A DNA stretch of 64,000 bases from Lactococcus taiwanensis (GTDB lineage Bacteria > Bacillota > Bacilli > Lactobacillales > Streptococcaceae): contig NZ_BNDT01000007.1 of assembly GCF_014905395.1 (NCBI RefSeq), positions 1 through 64,000 on the forward strand, in the 5' to 3' direction. The notes below the pieces were generated by a model that saw only the letters and a program-made list of their open reading frames with translations, did not search any database and was not told the DNA's origin. Both the position numbers and the translations under genes were made by a program. This document shows, in pieces, positions 43,869-51,622 of this stretch (its first letter is position 1; each line of letters begins with the position of its first letter).

Positions 43869-43982
43869 TTAGAATACATTTTCCGATTCATCGGACGGAC
43901 GGAGAAATTGTTTCTCCTCAAAGATATTTTCGCCATCAAAATCAACCATCTCTTTAATAAACGCTTTAAATTTTTCAAACAT
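43869..43982 (-). CDS. Unrecognised 37-residue acidic small protein
   Basis: A 37-codon frame, MFEKFKAFIKEMVDFD then GENIFEEKQFLRPSDESENVF, between the SDR and recJ genes. GAGGG lies eight bases before the ATG, an alternative in-frame ATG 15 bases upstream has AAAGGA close by, a TATAAT occurs at 44017-44022 (minus) and a hairpin with T run follows. The peptide has an amphipathic N-terminal helix and an acidic tail; it has no membrane segment. I do not recognise it. The opposite-strand 70-residue frame here has no ribosome site and is taken to be its shadow. Confidence 0.5.
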   Translation of the reverse strand: MFEKFKAFIKEMVDFDGENIFEEKQFLRPSDESENVF

Positions 43983-44078
43983 AGCACCCGCCCTCATTTC
44001 CTTTAAGATAACCCCAATTATAGTTGGCTTCTATCAACAGGAACTTAAGCTATTCTTAGCCTAAACTAAAAAACTTGC

Positions 44079-44789
44079 TTACTTAAAATTAAAAAAACGT
44101 GTGGATAAATAGTCAAATAGGCCGGGCATTAGTGCTCTTAGTCTCGAAGCTGTGGATAAAGTCCAGGGCAAATTAATTTCTCGTCTCTTTTTCCCCAAAC
44201 TTTGCACAATTTTAGTGGCCACTTTCTCTGCAGAAAGAGCGGTTCTCCCCACTTTAGCCAAATAGGCCTGGTTCTCCTTATGAAACTTAGTCCGCACCGG
44301 TCCAGTATTTACCGTAGTTACAATCAAGGCTGGATTTTCCATCCGAAGGGCATCAGAAAAAGTTAACAATGCAGCTTTAGAGGCTGCATAAATACTTGAT
44401 TTGGCAGTCGGAAGTTTCCCTGAAATGGATGCGATATTAACCAATTGTCTTTGGGGGATTAATTGTCGCGTCAGCTGAATAGGTAAGAGGGTATTAATTA
44501 CAAATTGTTCTGTCACCTCAGCATCTGTCTGTGACATCAAAGGTTTAAATATCCCAAATCCTGCATTATTAATCAAAATATCTACAGGTCCGACTTCTTC
44601 TTTATTTAGTAACTCATCGGTTGTAAACAAGGTAACGTGCGTCAAATGACCGTAAAGCTCCGAAAGGGCCTCTTTGCGCCGGGAAACTAATATCAGATGG
44701 TCATCATCAGGTAACTGTTTGACTATTTCCTGAGCAATGTCTCCTGTCGCACCGGTAATTACAATTGTCCTAGTCAATTTTTTCCTCAT
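44079..44789 (-). CDS. Short-chain dehydrogenase/reductase
   Basis: A 236-residue classical SDR with NAD(P)-binding [15 protein letters not shown] at the N-terminus, INNAGFG, the catalytic Ser in SISGKL and YAASK. The substrate is unknown. It overlaps rnz by 20 bases and follows it, as in streptococci where the order rnz-SDR-recJ-apt is conserved. A start at 44789 is natural, reading from within rnz. Confidence 0.92.
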   Translation of the reverse strand: MRKKLTRTIVITGATGDIAQEIVKQLPDDDHLILVSRRKEALSELYGHLTHVTLFTTDELLNKEEVGPVDILINNAGFGIFKPLMSQTDAEVTEQFVINTLLPIQLTRQLIPQRQLVNIASISGKLPTAKSSIYAASKAALLTFSDALRMENPALIVTTVNTGPVRTKFHKENQAYLAKVGRTALSAEKVATKIVQSLGKKRREINLPWTLSTASRLRALMPGLFDYLSTRFFNFK

Positions 44790-45693
44790 ATAAATCTTTT
44801 ACCACAAAAGCATTGCCATGTACAGCTTGGGCTTCTCTTGCCAACTGCCCTACTAACGGCCCCACATAACGTGCACTGATATGGGTCAATAATAAACGTT
44901 TGACCTGTGCTTCTACAGCAACTTCAGCCGCCTGTTTTGAAGTCGAGTGACCGTGGGCACGTGCCATCTTACTTTCAACCGCACCATAAGTTGCCTCATG
45001 AACTAAAAGATCTGCTTGCCACGCCAAGCGCGTCGCTGCATTGGTCTTTCGCGTATCGCCTAAAATCGTGATAATTTTTCCTTTTTTATCAGGTCCGATA
45101 AAATCTTGCGGATTAAAAACAGTTCCGTCGTACTCCACAGTTTGACCTTTTTTAATCTTGCCAAAAAGTGGTCCAAAAGGAAGCCCTGCATCCTTTAAGG
45201 CTTGAGCATCAAGTTCCCCTACACGATCTTTTTCAACGACACGATAGCCAAGGCAAAAGATTGTATGATCTAGCAGATCGGTATAGACTTCAAAACTATC
45301 ATCCTCAAAAACCTTGCCTGCTTGTGAAATTTCATGAAAATGTATTTTATAACCTAAGCGTGAACCAGATAGTTTCAAACTCATTAAAACATACTCTTTA
45401 ATGCCTACTGGGCCAAAGAGATCAAGATCTGTTTGCTCGTCACTACTTTGAAAGCTTCGACTGGATAGAAAGCCTGCTAAACCAAAAATGTGATCGCCGT
45501 GCAGGTGAGTAATAAAAATTTTCGTAATTTTACGCGGTTTAATCGGCGTATTCAATATCTGATGTTGCGTTGCTTCGCCACAGTCAAAAAGCCAGATTTC
45601 ATTGCGTTCATCAAGCATTTTTAGGGCGATCGCTTGAGTTTGACGGGATTTTGAAGGTTGCCCCGCACCTGTTCCCAAAAATTGAATTTCCAT
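44770..45693 (-). CDS. rnz: Ribonuclease Z
   Basis: A 307-residue metallo-beta-lactamase-fold tRNA 3'-endonuclease. [20 protein letters not shown] at the start, the zinc motif [17 protein letters not shown], and later LGDTRKT, HEATYG and [11 protein letters not shown] are all characteristic. It trims 3' trailers of tRNA precursors that lack or precede CCA; the two tRNA genes just upstream are candidate substrates. Strong GGAGGT ribosome site. Confidence 0.97.
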   Translation of the reverse strand: MEIQFLGTGAGQPSKSRQTQAIALKMLDERNEIWLFDCGEATQHQILNTPIKPRKITKIFITHLHGDHIFGLAGFLSSRSFQSSDEQTDLDLFGPVGIKEYVLMSLKLSGSRLGYKIHFHEISQAGKVFEDDSFEVYTDLLDHTIFCLGYRVVEKDRVGELDAQALKDAGLPFGPLFGKIKKGQTVEYDGTVFNPQDFIGPDKKGKIITILGDTRKTNAATRLAWQADLLVHEATYGAVESKMARAHGHSTSKQAAEVAVEAQVKRLLLTHISARYVGPLVGQLAREAQAVHGNAFVVKDLYEEKID

Positions 45694-45776
45694 GAGACCT
45701 CCGTGTCTTCTATGCTTTCTTAGCTATCGTACTTTTTTGTTAATCACTAATAAAAAAGAGTTTTAAGGAAAGCAAG

Positions 45777-45801
45777 AAAAAATTGTGAGTTCCCCCACAA
45801 T
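45777..45801 (-). terminator. Terminator of the tRNA pair
   Basis: ATTGTG/CACAAT stem (45796-45801 with 45782-45787) then T6 on the minus strand. Confidence 0.75.
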
Positions 45802-45819
45802 CCTTATCCTATAATTTAG

Positions 45820-45892
45820 TGACCCGTGCTGGGCTCGAACCAGCGACCCTTTGATTAAAAGTCAAATGCTCTACCAACTGAGCTAACGAGTC
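45820..45892 (-). tRNA. tRNA-Lys (anticodon TTT)
   Basis: A 73-base cloverleaf on the minus strand: acceptor GACTCGT/ACGGGTC (one G-U), D-arm AGCTCAGTTGGTAGAGC, anticodon loop CTTTTAA giving TTT, T-loop GGTTCGAGCCC. CCA is not encoded. Confidence 0.97.
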
Positions 45893-45919
45893 ATTTTCAA
45901 AAGTGTTGACCGAACACCA

Positions 45920-45937
45920 ATTTGTCAACTGACAAAT
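45920..45937. repeat. Hairpin between the two tRNA genes
   Basis: ATTTGTCA, AC, TGACAAAT: perfect eight-base arms, a possible processing or spacer hairpin; shares TGTCA/TGACA with the repeat family but in reverse order. Confidence 0.5.
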
Positions 45938-45938
45938 A

Positions 45939-46010
45939 TGCGTCCGGAGGGAATCGAACCCCCATCGCAAGAACCGGAATCTTGCGTGATATCCATTACA
46001 CTACGGACGC
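45939..46010 (-). tRNA. tRNA-Arg (anticodon CCG)
   Basis: A 72-base cloverleaf on the minus strand: acceptor GCGTCCG/CGGACGC, D-arm GTGTAATGGATATCAC, anticodon stem CAAGA/TCTTG with loop TTCCGGT giving CCG, T-loop GGTTCGATTCC. Reads the rare CGG codon. Confidence 0.96.
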
Positions 46011-46085
46011 GGATGTTGATTACCCAACCATCTTATTTTACCGAAATTCTAAAAAAAATGCAAGAGTAAACTCAGTTAAAAAATA

Positions 46086-46113
46086 AAAAGACTATCCATT
46101 TGGATAGTCTTTT
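46086..46113 (-). terminator. Terminator of the SPFH gene
   Basis: Perfect twelve-base arms AAAAGACTATCC and GGATAGTCTTTT around ATTT. Confidence 0.9.
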
Positions 46114-46115
46114 GT

Positions 46116-47021
46116 TTAATTTTTGGTAGCTTTGATAGAAGACATAATTTTAGTGCGCAAATCTTCGGCACCTTCTGCGCCACCCGGTAGGAAAATTGTG
46201 GAATTCCCCCGATCCGCAAATTGGTTGAGCGTGTCTAAATATTGGTTAGTGAGGAGGATGGACATGATTTGTTCTTCATCCAAAGCAACACCTAAGTTTT
46301 TGATTTCAGTGATTTGTTGGGCCAAACCATCTACAATCGCTTTACGTTGTTCAGCAATACCTACCCCATGCAATCGATCTTTTTCAGCTTCAGCTTCAGC
46401 TGCTGTGACAATTTTAATCTTATCTGCATTGGCTAACATTTGTGCAGCATCACGTTTCCGTTGAGCAGCGTTAATCTCATTCATAGACTGTTTGACTTCT
46501 TGATCTGGTTCCACTCGTGTAATCAAAGTTTTAACAATGATGTACCCATAAGTTTCCATTTCTTCTGCCACTTGGTGTTGTACCTCTAATGCAATTTCAT
46601 CTTTTTTCTCAAAAACTTCATCAAGTGTTAGCTTGGGTACTGCAGAACGCAATGCATCTTCAATATAAGATTTAATTTGTTCGCCAGGGTTCATGAGTTT
46701 ATAGTAAGCATCTTTAATACTGTTTTCGTTCACACGGTACTGCGTTGCAATGTTCATTGTTACAAAAACATTATCACTGGTCTTTGTTTCTACTGTCATT
46801 TCAGTTTGTAACAAACGCAATTGAATGCGCGCTGCAATTCGATCAATCCCCCAGGGCATTTTCAAATGAAAACCTGGCCCAGCTGTGGATTGATATTTAC
46901 CAAAACGTTCCACCAAAGCAACGGTTTGCTGTTTGACCACAAACACAATTGTACTTAAGCTAAAGATGAGAATGAGTAAAATAATGGCTAGAATAACCAC
47001 AGGAAATAATAAGATAGACAT
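46116..47021 (-). CDS. SPFH/Band 7 (stomatin-like) membrane protein
   Basis: A 301-residue protein with one N-terminal membrane helix (about 4-30) and an SPFH/Band 7 domain (VVKQQTVALVERFGKYQ, GPGFHLKMPW, RVNENSIKDAYYKL), then an Ala/Glu-rich helical region (ANADKIKIVTAAEAEAEKDR) and a short tail. Such proteins oligomerise on membranes and organise lipid domains or proteases; no partner NfeD gene is adjacent. Ribosome site AGGAG. Downstream of it on the same strand are the two tRNA genes. Confidence 0.92.
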   Translation of the reverse strand: MSILLFPVVILAIILLILIFSLSTIVFVVKQQTVALVERFGKYQSTAGPGFHLKMPWGIDRIAARIQLRLLQTEMTVETKTSDNVFVTMNIATQYRVNENSIKDAYYKLMNPGEQIKSYIEDALRSAVPKLTLDEVFEKKDEIALEVQHQVAEEMETYGYIIVKTLITRVEPDQEVKQSMNEINAAQRKRDAAQMLANADKIKIVTAAEAEAEKDRLHGVGIAEQRKAIVDGLAQQITEIKNLGVALDEEQIMSILLTNQYLDTLNQFADRGNSTIFLPGGAEGAEDLRTKIMSSIKATKN

Positions 47022-47048
47022 GAGAACTCCTCCTTTTTCTCTTCATAA

Positions 47049-47072
47049 ATTACTGACAACTCCATCAGTAAT
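47049..47072. repeat. Palindrome-family element upstream of the SPFH gene
   Basis: ATTACTGA, CAACTCCA, TCAGTAAT: perfect eight-base arms; between the 222-residue gene's end and the SPFH start. Confidence 0.7.
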
Positions 47073-47138
47073 CGTTTTCACAAGTGTACCATTTCTCAGC
47101 CATAAAAGCAATGTTTACCGCTGTTTAAAAGGGTTCTT

Positions 47139-47807
47139 TTACATTCCCTTTGTAATATATACAAAGTGCTTGCGTCCATCTCGACCAAAGCGTAAGGGGC
47201 TTAAAAAGCCAATTTGTTGTGCCTGCTCTAGTAAATCTTCCACATTATAGCCTGATAAGCGGATGTATTCATCATTTTCTGACAAGTCTGTCAGTGGAGA
47301 GGCTTCTTTAAAATCGACGAATTCACTCTCAAACTTTGCTGGTCTCATCGTGATGCGCTCCCCATTTTTTTCAAGGAGGTAGTGAGGAAAAATTTGAGCC
47401 AGTTCAAAAAGAAGTTCGTCGGTAATTTTTACGGGAAATTCACTAAAAATGACGGCTTCTTCCTCTTTGTTTTTGTAGCAAAAACCAAATGATTTTCCTG
47501 AAAGATTCAAGCGGATAAAGCGGAAATTTTCCGTGCCAGCTTTTCCCTCCAAGTGAAAATCAGGTTTTTCCTCAAAAATATCAAGTGCACAAGACAGCTC
47601 AAAAAAGTAATCTGTCGCATCTTTTGGAGAACGTTTTTGATAAAGTTCAGCGAAATAGGCGTTCAGTACAGAGGCTGGTGGAGTGACTAACAAACGTTTG
47701 TCTGAAAGTGTCGTCAAACTAGCCAACCGATTTTCCAGAAAAACACGATCTTGCGCCATGAATCCTCCGTATTTCATCGCTAAATCCAACCACTTTTTAT
47801 CATTCAT
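47139..47807 (-). CDS. Conserved hypothetical protein of the miaA-rnz cluster
   Basis: A 222-residue soluble protein opening MNDKKWLDLAMKYGGFMAQDR. Streptococci have a homologous-looking gene of similar size between miaA/hflX and rnz, sometimes labelled cystathionine beta-lyase without evidence; nothing here resembles a PLP enzyme, so I do not adopt that name. No membrane segment. The segment LTDLSEN (around residue 173) is encoded by a palindromic repeat copy. It lies 108 bases after miaA on the same strand. Confidence 0.8.
   Translation of the reverse strand: MNDKKWLDLAMKYGGFMAQDRVFLENRLASLTTLSDKRLLVTPPASVLNAYFAELYQKRSPKDATDYFFELSCALDIFEEKPDFHLEGKAGTENFRFIRLNLSGKSFGFCYKNKEEEAVIFSEFPVKITDELLFELAQIFPHYLLEKNGERITMRPAKFESEFVDFKEASPLTDLSENDEYIRLSGYNVEDLLEQAQQIGFLSPLRFGRDGRKHFVYITKGM
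47279..47294. repeat. TGACA-family palindrome inside the 222-residue gene
   Basis: CTGACA, AGTC, TGTCAG in frame. Confidence 0.7.
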
Positions 47808-47837
47808 CTTTACATTTTCCTCTTTTTCCTAAAAATA

Positions 47838-47859
47838 TTACTGACAGCCCTGTCAGTAA
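47838..47859. repeat. TGACAG-family palindrome between miaA and the 222-residue gene
   Basis: Perfect ten-base arms TTACTGACAG and CTGTCAGTAA around CC. Confidence 0.92.
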
Positions 47860-47914
47860 CTTATTAATTTCTCATTTTCATTCTGTTTCATTATAACATT
47901 TTTCGGGACGGGCG

Positions 47915-48799
47915 TCAGTTCAAAAAAGCATCTACCTGATCAAGAATATTCGCTGGATAACCCGCTTCAAAAACAACAAAAAATTCAACAGCCATCCGGT
48001 TTTTAAACCACGTCAGCTGACGCTTAGCATACCGTCTTGAATTACGTTTAACCAACTCAACAGCTTCGTCTAATGTTGCTTCTCCTTGAAAATAAGGGAA
48101 AAATTCCTTATAGCCAATTCCTTTTGCGGCTTGGGCTTGAGGGGCTTTCTCAAAAAGACGACGTGCTTCATTTAACAAGCCTTCACTAAGCATTTGATCA
48201 ACACGACGGTTAATCCGATCATAGAGGATTTCTCGTTTTGCGTTAAGACCAATCAAATGAAACTCATAAGCAGAGCCTTTATTTTCATCTTTAACGCCAA
48301 ACTCTGCTCGCTCCAAAGCCCGTACTGCTCGTCGACGATTCAGTTCGGGAATATTGAGTCCTAAGTTCGTCACCTTTTCAAAGAGTTGCGCATCGGAAAG
48401 GGTCTCTAATTGTTCACGCAGAGCCAGCATTGCCTCGTGATTTTCTTCGCCACCCAAGTGATACCCTTCCACCAATGCTTGAATATACAGCCCCGTTCCG
48501 CCCACAACGATTGGAACTTTTCCTCGCTCAATAATTGCTGCAATTGTTTCATTAGCAAGTGAAACAAAGTCATGTACCGAAAAATTTTCCTCCCAAGATC
48601 TTACATCGATCAAGTGATGAGGTGCAAGCAACTGTTCTTCTTTAGTCACTTTAGCTGTACCAATATCTAATCCCTGGTACACTTGTTGCGAATCACCCGA
48701 AATGATTTCGCCATTAAAACGCTGAGCAAGTTCTATTCCTAGAGCTGTTTTTCCGACTGCAGTGGGTCCGACAATTACTAAAACTTTATTATCTCTCAT
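47915..48799 (-). CDS. miaA: tRNA dimethylallyltransferase MiaA
   Basis: A 294-residue enzyme that transfers dimethylallyl to A37 of tRNAs reading UNN codons. The P-loop [39 protein letters not shown] and [15 protein letters not shown] are hallmarks, as is the late QLTWFKNR. In many streptococci hflX follows; here it does not. Confidence 0.97.
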   Translation of the reverse strand: MRDNKVLVIVGPTAVGKTALGIELAQRFNGEIISGDSQQVYQGLDIGTAKVTKEEQLLAPHHLIDVRSWEENFSVHDFVSLANETIAAIIERGKVPIVVGGTGLYIQALVEGYHLGGEENHEAMLALREQLETLSDAQLFEKVTNLGLNIPELNRRRAVRALERAEFGVKDENKGSAYEFHLIGLNAKREILYDRINRRVDQMLSEGLLNEARRLFEKAPQAQAAKGIGYKEFFPYFQGEATLDEAVELVKRNSRRYAKRQLTWFKNRMAVEFFVVFEAGYPANILDQVDAFLN

Positions 48800-48883
48800 G
48801 AAGTTATCCGCTTATTCATTTCTATCAATACTTTTCTCTATTATTTCAGATTTAAGACACAAATTCAAGCTTTGAAAGAATAA

Positions 48884-48915
48884 AAAAGTTACTGACAGCT
48901 CTGTCAGCAACTTTT
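48884..48915 (-). terminator. TGACAG-family palindrome serving as terminator of the YitT gene
   Basis: Fifteen-base arms (48884-48898, 48901-48915; one mismatch) around CT, followed on the minus strand by T6. Confidence 0.88.
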
Positions 48916-48931
48916 GTACTTTTCTTATGCC

Positions 48932-49597
48932 TTAACTAGCGAAAACCTTACGATAAATTCGTTTCCCCCGATGCATCAGAAGCTGACGATATTCTGCTCG
49001 ACCGACAATCAGAGTCATCTTACTAAAGATATAGCACGAAAGCAGAGTTACCGCAAAATTTGGTAAGGAAAGGAAAGTCAATAAGGAGACACTCAAGACC
49101 ACCACATCGACCATAAATAAGACTTTATCTATTTTGAAATCCCACTGTTCTTCCAAAATTCGACCAAGTAAAATCGAACCTCCAAATGTCCCTTCTGAAA
49201 TAATCACAAGTCCCGCACCAATCCCAGAGAGAATCCCATCCAATATTCCCGCAAAAATGACATGTGAAAACTGAAAGCCAGTCACTCCTAATGCTTCGTA
49301 AATCATCAACCACACACTCATCGAAAGGGCTCCAGGAACACTTAACAATAAGATTCGCCTCGGCAACAAACGTCCCCCAAAAGCAAAGAGTGGAATATTG
49401 ACTAAAAAGAAAGTTAAAGCTGGGTTAATCCCGAAAACAAAATCCATAAGTACAGAAAATCCGGCCACCCCATTACTTGCTAAACGGTTTGGAATGACAA
49501 AAAGTTGGACAGAGAGCACGTAAAGCCCGACACCTACAATCAAAATGGCGAGGTCTCTCATAAACTTTTGATCTATTTTTACGCCCATTAGTTTCAT
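48932..49597 (-). CDS. YitT/DUF161-family membrane protein, short form
   Basis: A 221-residue protein with about five to six membrane helices and the family pattern IPNRLASNGVAGFSVLMDFVFG, NIPLFAFGG, GTFGGSILLGRILEEQ. Typical YitT proteins (about 280) end in a cytoplasmic DUF2179 domain; this one stops after the last helix and a basic tail (YRQLLMHRGKRIYRKVF), so that domain is missing. Function of the family is unclear. GAAGGT lies ten bases before ATG. Confidence 0.88.
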   Translation of the reverse strand: MKLMGVKIDQKFMRDLAILIVGVGLYVLSVQLFVIPNRLASNGVAGFSVLMDFVFGINPALTFFLVNIPLFAFGGRLLPRRILLLSVPGALSMSVWLMIYEALGVTGFQFSHVIFAGILDGILSGIGAGLVIISEGTFGGSILLGRILEEQWDFKIDKVLFMVDVVVLSVSLLTFLSLPNFAVTLLSCYIFSKMTLIVGRAEYRQLLMHRGKRIYRKVFAS

Positions 49598-49793
49598 ATC
49601 TATTGCTACCTTCTTTCTATCTTAACTTAAATTGTTGTAACTTGTTATATGATATCACATGAACCTCTATCTTACCTTAACCAGTTAAGCATTTAGAAAA
49701 TCACATTTTGCAACCGTTTCATTAGCGTTACTCTAAAAATTGAATTATAATAATATTAGAACGATTTCAATTTATAGATAAAGGAGACTACAC

Positions 49794-49979
49794 ATGAAGC
49801 ACAAACTGATTAAAGGTTACCTCGTAGGTAAAGCTATCGAGATGACGATCGCAGGAGCCACTGTCCTCCTCGCAAAGAAAAAAGGGTGGATGCCTGAACA
49901 TTCAGAAACACCTTCCAAAGCAGATTTTATTGCCCAAAAGAAAAAAGAGGCAGCACGCAAAAGGATCGCCCGTTTTTAA
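49794..49979 (+). CDS. Small membrane protein, DUF3042-like
   Basis: A 61-residue protein: one membrane-like segment (YLVGKAIEMTIAGATVLLA), then a basic tail ending KKKEAARKRIARF. AAAGGAG precedes the ATG. The following gene encodes a similar 57-residue protein. I believe both belong to the lactic-acid-bacterial DUF3042 group, from general shape rather than an alignment. Function unknown. Confidence 0.78.
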   Translation: MKHKLIKGYLVGKAIEMTIAGATVLLAKKKGWMPEHSETPSKADFIAQKKKEAARKRIARF

Positions 49980-50023
49980 ACGAATCCACTTCTCTCGATT
50001 ATGTAAAGAAAAGGAGTCACTCT

Positions 50024-50197
50024 ATGGATAAAAAAACATTTATCGCTGGCGTTTTAACAGGAAAAGCAACGACTTACCTAGCACTTGGTCTCGTCGCACT
50101 TGGTGTACATTATAAAGTCATAAATCCGCTCAAGAATAAAGCATTAAAAGTTGACAGTGGACGTAAGCGTGCGGCGCGCAAACGTATTGCTCCTTAG
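50024..50197 (+). CDS. Second DUF3042-like small membrane protein
   Basis: A 57-residue protein, MDKKTFIAGVLTGKATTYLA... with one hydrophobic helix (about 6-30) and a tail SGRKRAARKRIAP, nearly the same ending as its upstream neighbour. AAAGGAG lies 9 bases before ATG. The spacing of 44 bases and shared terminator indicate one transcript. Confidence 0.78.
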   Translation: MDKKTFIAGVLTGKATTYLALGLVALGVHYKVINPLKNKALKVDSGRKRAARKRIAP

Positions 50198-50206
50198 TAG
50201 AAATAA

Positions 50207-50238
50207 AAAAAACTTACGGGTTAATCCGTAAGTTTTTT
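50207..50238. terminator. Bidirectional terminator
   Basis: AAAAAACTTACGG and CCGTAAGTTTTTT around GTTAAT, shared by the small-protein pair (plus) and the dipeptidase gene (minus). Confidence 0.9.
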
Positions 50239-50247
50239 ATTTCTTTA

Positions 50248-51588
50248 TTACTTACCCCATAAGCGATAAATTGCTTCTGCATAGATTTCCATTGTTTTAC
50301 GAAGCTCTGCCACAGACCACTGTTCATTAGCTTGATGCATGTAGTCAGGACTGTCAGGGAACATTGCCCCAAAAGCCACACAATTTTTCATTGTACGCGC
50401 AAAAGTAGCTCCTCCGGAAACCATTGGTTCCGTCATGTCATTCGTGCAATCTCGATAAGTACTTAAAAGTGTACTTACTAACTCACTTTCTAAAGGAACA
50501 TATAATGGTGCTAGCCAATCAAATTCTTTATACTCAAGTTGATATTGCGCAGCCTTATGACTTAATTTCTTGACTAACTCGTCTTTATTCACAGTCACTG
50601 GGATACGCATGTCTAAACCAATTTTCGTTGCTTCTTCTGTAATCACAAGTTCAGCAAAATTCATTGACAACTCACCAGAAGCTTCATCTTCAGTTTTTCC
50701 AACAACATTTTCTCCCGTTGCATTTTCTCCAACCAGTTTTCCAAGAAAGGAAAGAGGAGGAAAATCAAAGACATCACTCAAAGCTATTGCCAGACGGCTG
50801 ACCGCATTAATCCCCTCCGGAGCATCCTTAGCATGCACACTTTTCCCATGAACCAGCAAGCCATTTTCTAATTTTTCATAACTAAAGCCATGCGCATCCA
50901 AAGCCTGTTGGACTTTTGAAAGTTGATGGGAAGCATAAGACGCTCGGTCAGGCACTACATTTAATGCACCACCGGCTCTTAAAGAAAATTCTGTTGTCCC
51001 TGGGCCGATAAGATGAGCCTGCAACAAGCCTTTCTCAGCATAAATCAAAGGGAACTCCGCATCTGGGGCAAAGCCCATCGTGATACTTTCTTCTTTTTCA
51101 TTATATTTTTCTAAGCAGCGCCAAAGCGTTTCTTCATCCGTACCAAAAATGAAACGGATACGCCCTTCAAAGGCAACACCTGCATCCATCAAAGCCTTTA
51201 CTGCAAATAAAGCAGCCATCGTAGGCCCTTTATCATCCTGGGTCCCTCGTCCAATGAGTAAGCCATCACGTTCAATCAGTTCAAAAGGATCTGTCTGCCA
51301 CCCTGCTTGATCAGCCGCTGGGACAACATCCATATGACATAATAAGCCAAACAGCTGTTCTCCTTCACCTACTTCTGCGTAACCATAGTAACCCTCATCA
51401 TCTTTAAAGGTTTTAAAACCAAGTGACGCGCAAAGTTTCAAAACCTCATCCAGAGCTGCCACTACTTTTGGTCCAAAAGGCTGACCAGGGCCTGCCTCAT
51501 TTTCATTAAGGACCGACTCATGACTTACCAAAGTTTTTAAAGCAAGGACCGCCTGTTTTTGATGTTCATCAGTAACAAATGTTTTCAT
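50248..51588 (-). CDS. M20 metallopeptidase, PepV/Sapep-type dipeptidase
   Basis: A 446-residue zinc peptidase. Metal-binding stretches are LLCHMDVVPAAD, GRGTQDDKGP, FGTDEET and FAPDAEFP; the late GGATFARTMKNCVAFG is typical. It probably cleaves dipeptides. PepV of lactococci is a little longer (about 470), so I leave the symbol blank. It lies 34 bases after a YfcC-type carrier, like the peptidase/carrier pair of arginine-deiminase clusters in streptococci. Ribosome site AAAAGGAG. Confidence 0.9.
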   Translation of the reverse strand: MKTFVTDEHQKQAVLALKTLVSHESVLNENEAGPGQPFGPKVVAALDEVLKLCASLGFKTFKDDEGYYGYAEVGEGEQLFGLLCHMDVVPAADQAGWQTDPFELIERDGLLIGRGTQDDKGPTMAALFAVKALMDAGVAFEGRIRFIFGTDEETLWRCLEKYNEKEESITMGFAPDAEFPLIYAEKGLLQAHLIGPGTTEFSLRAGGALNVVPDRASYASHQLSKVQQALDAHGFSYEKLENGLLVHGKSVHAKDAPEGINAVSRLAIALSDVFDFPPLSFLGKLVGENATGENVVGKTEDEASGELSMNFAELVITEEATKIGLDMRIPVTVNKDELVKKLSHKAAQYQLEYKEFDWLAPLYVPLESELVSTLLSTYRDCTNDMTEPMVSGGATFARTMKNCVAFGAMFPDSPDYMHQANEQWSVAELRKTMEIYAEAIYRLWGK

Positions 51589-51622
51589 ATTCTACTCCTT
51601 TTGTTAAGTTAATAACTTCAAA

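Noticed and set aside
43794-44006. 70-codon plus-strand frame opposite the small acidic ORF
   Set aside because: No ribosome site, spans a terminator hairpin, and the minus-strand frame has better signals.
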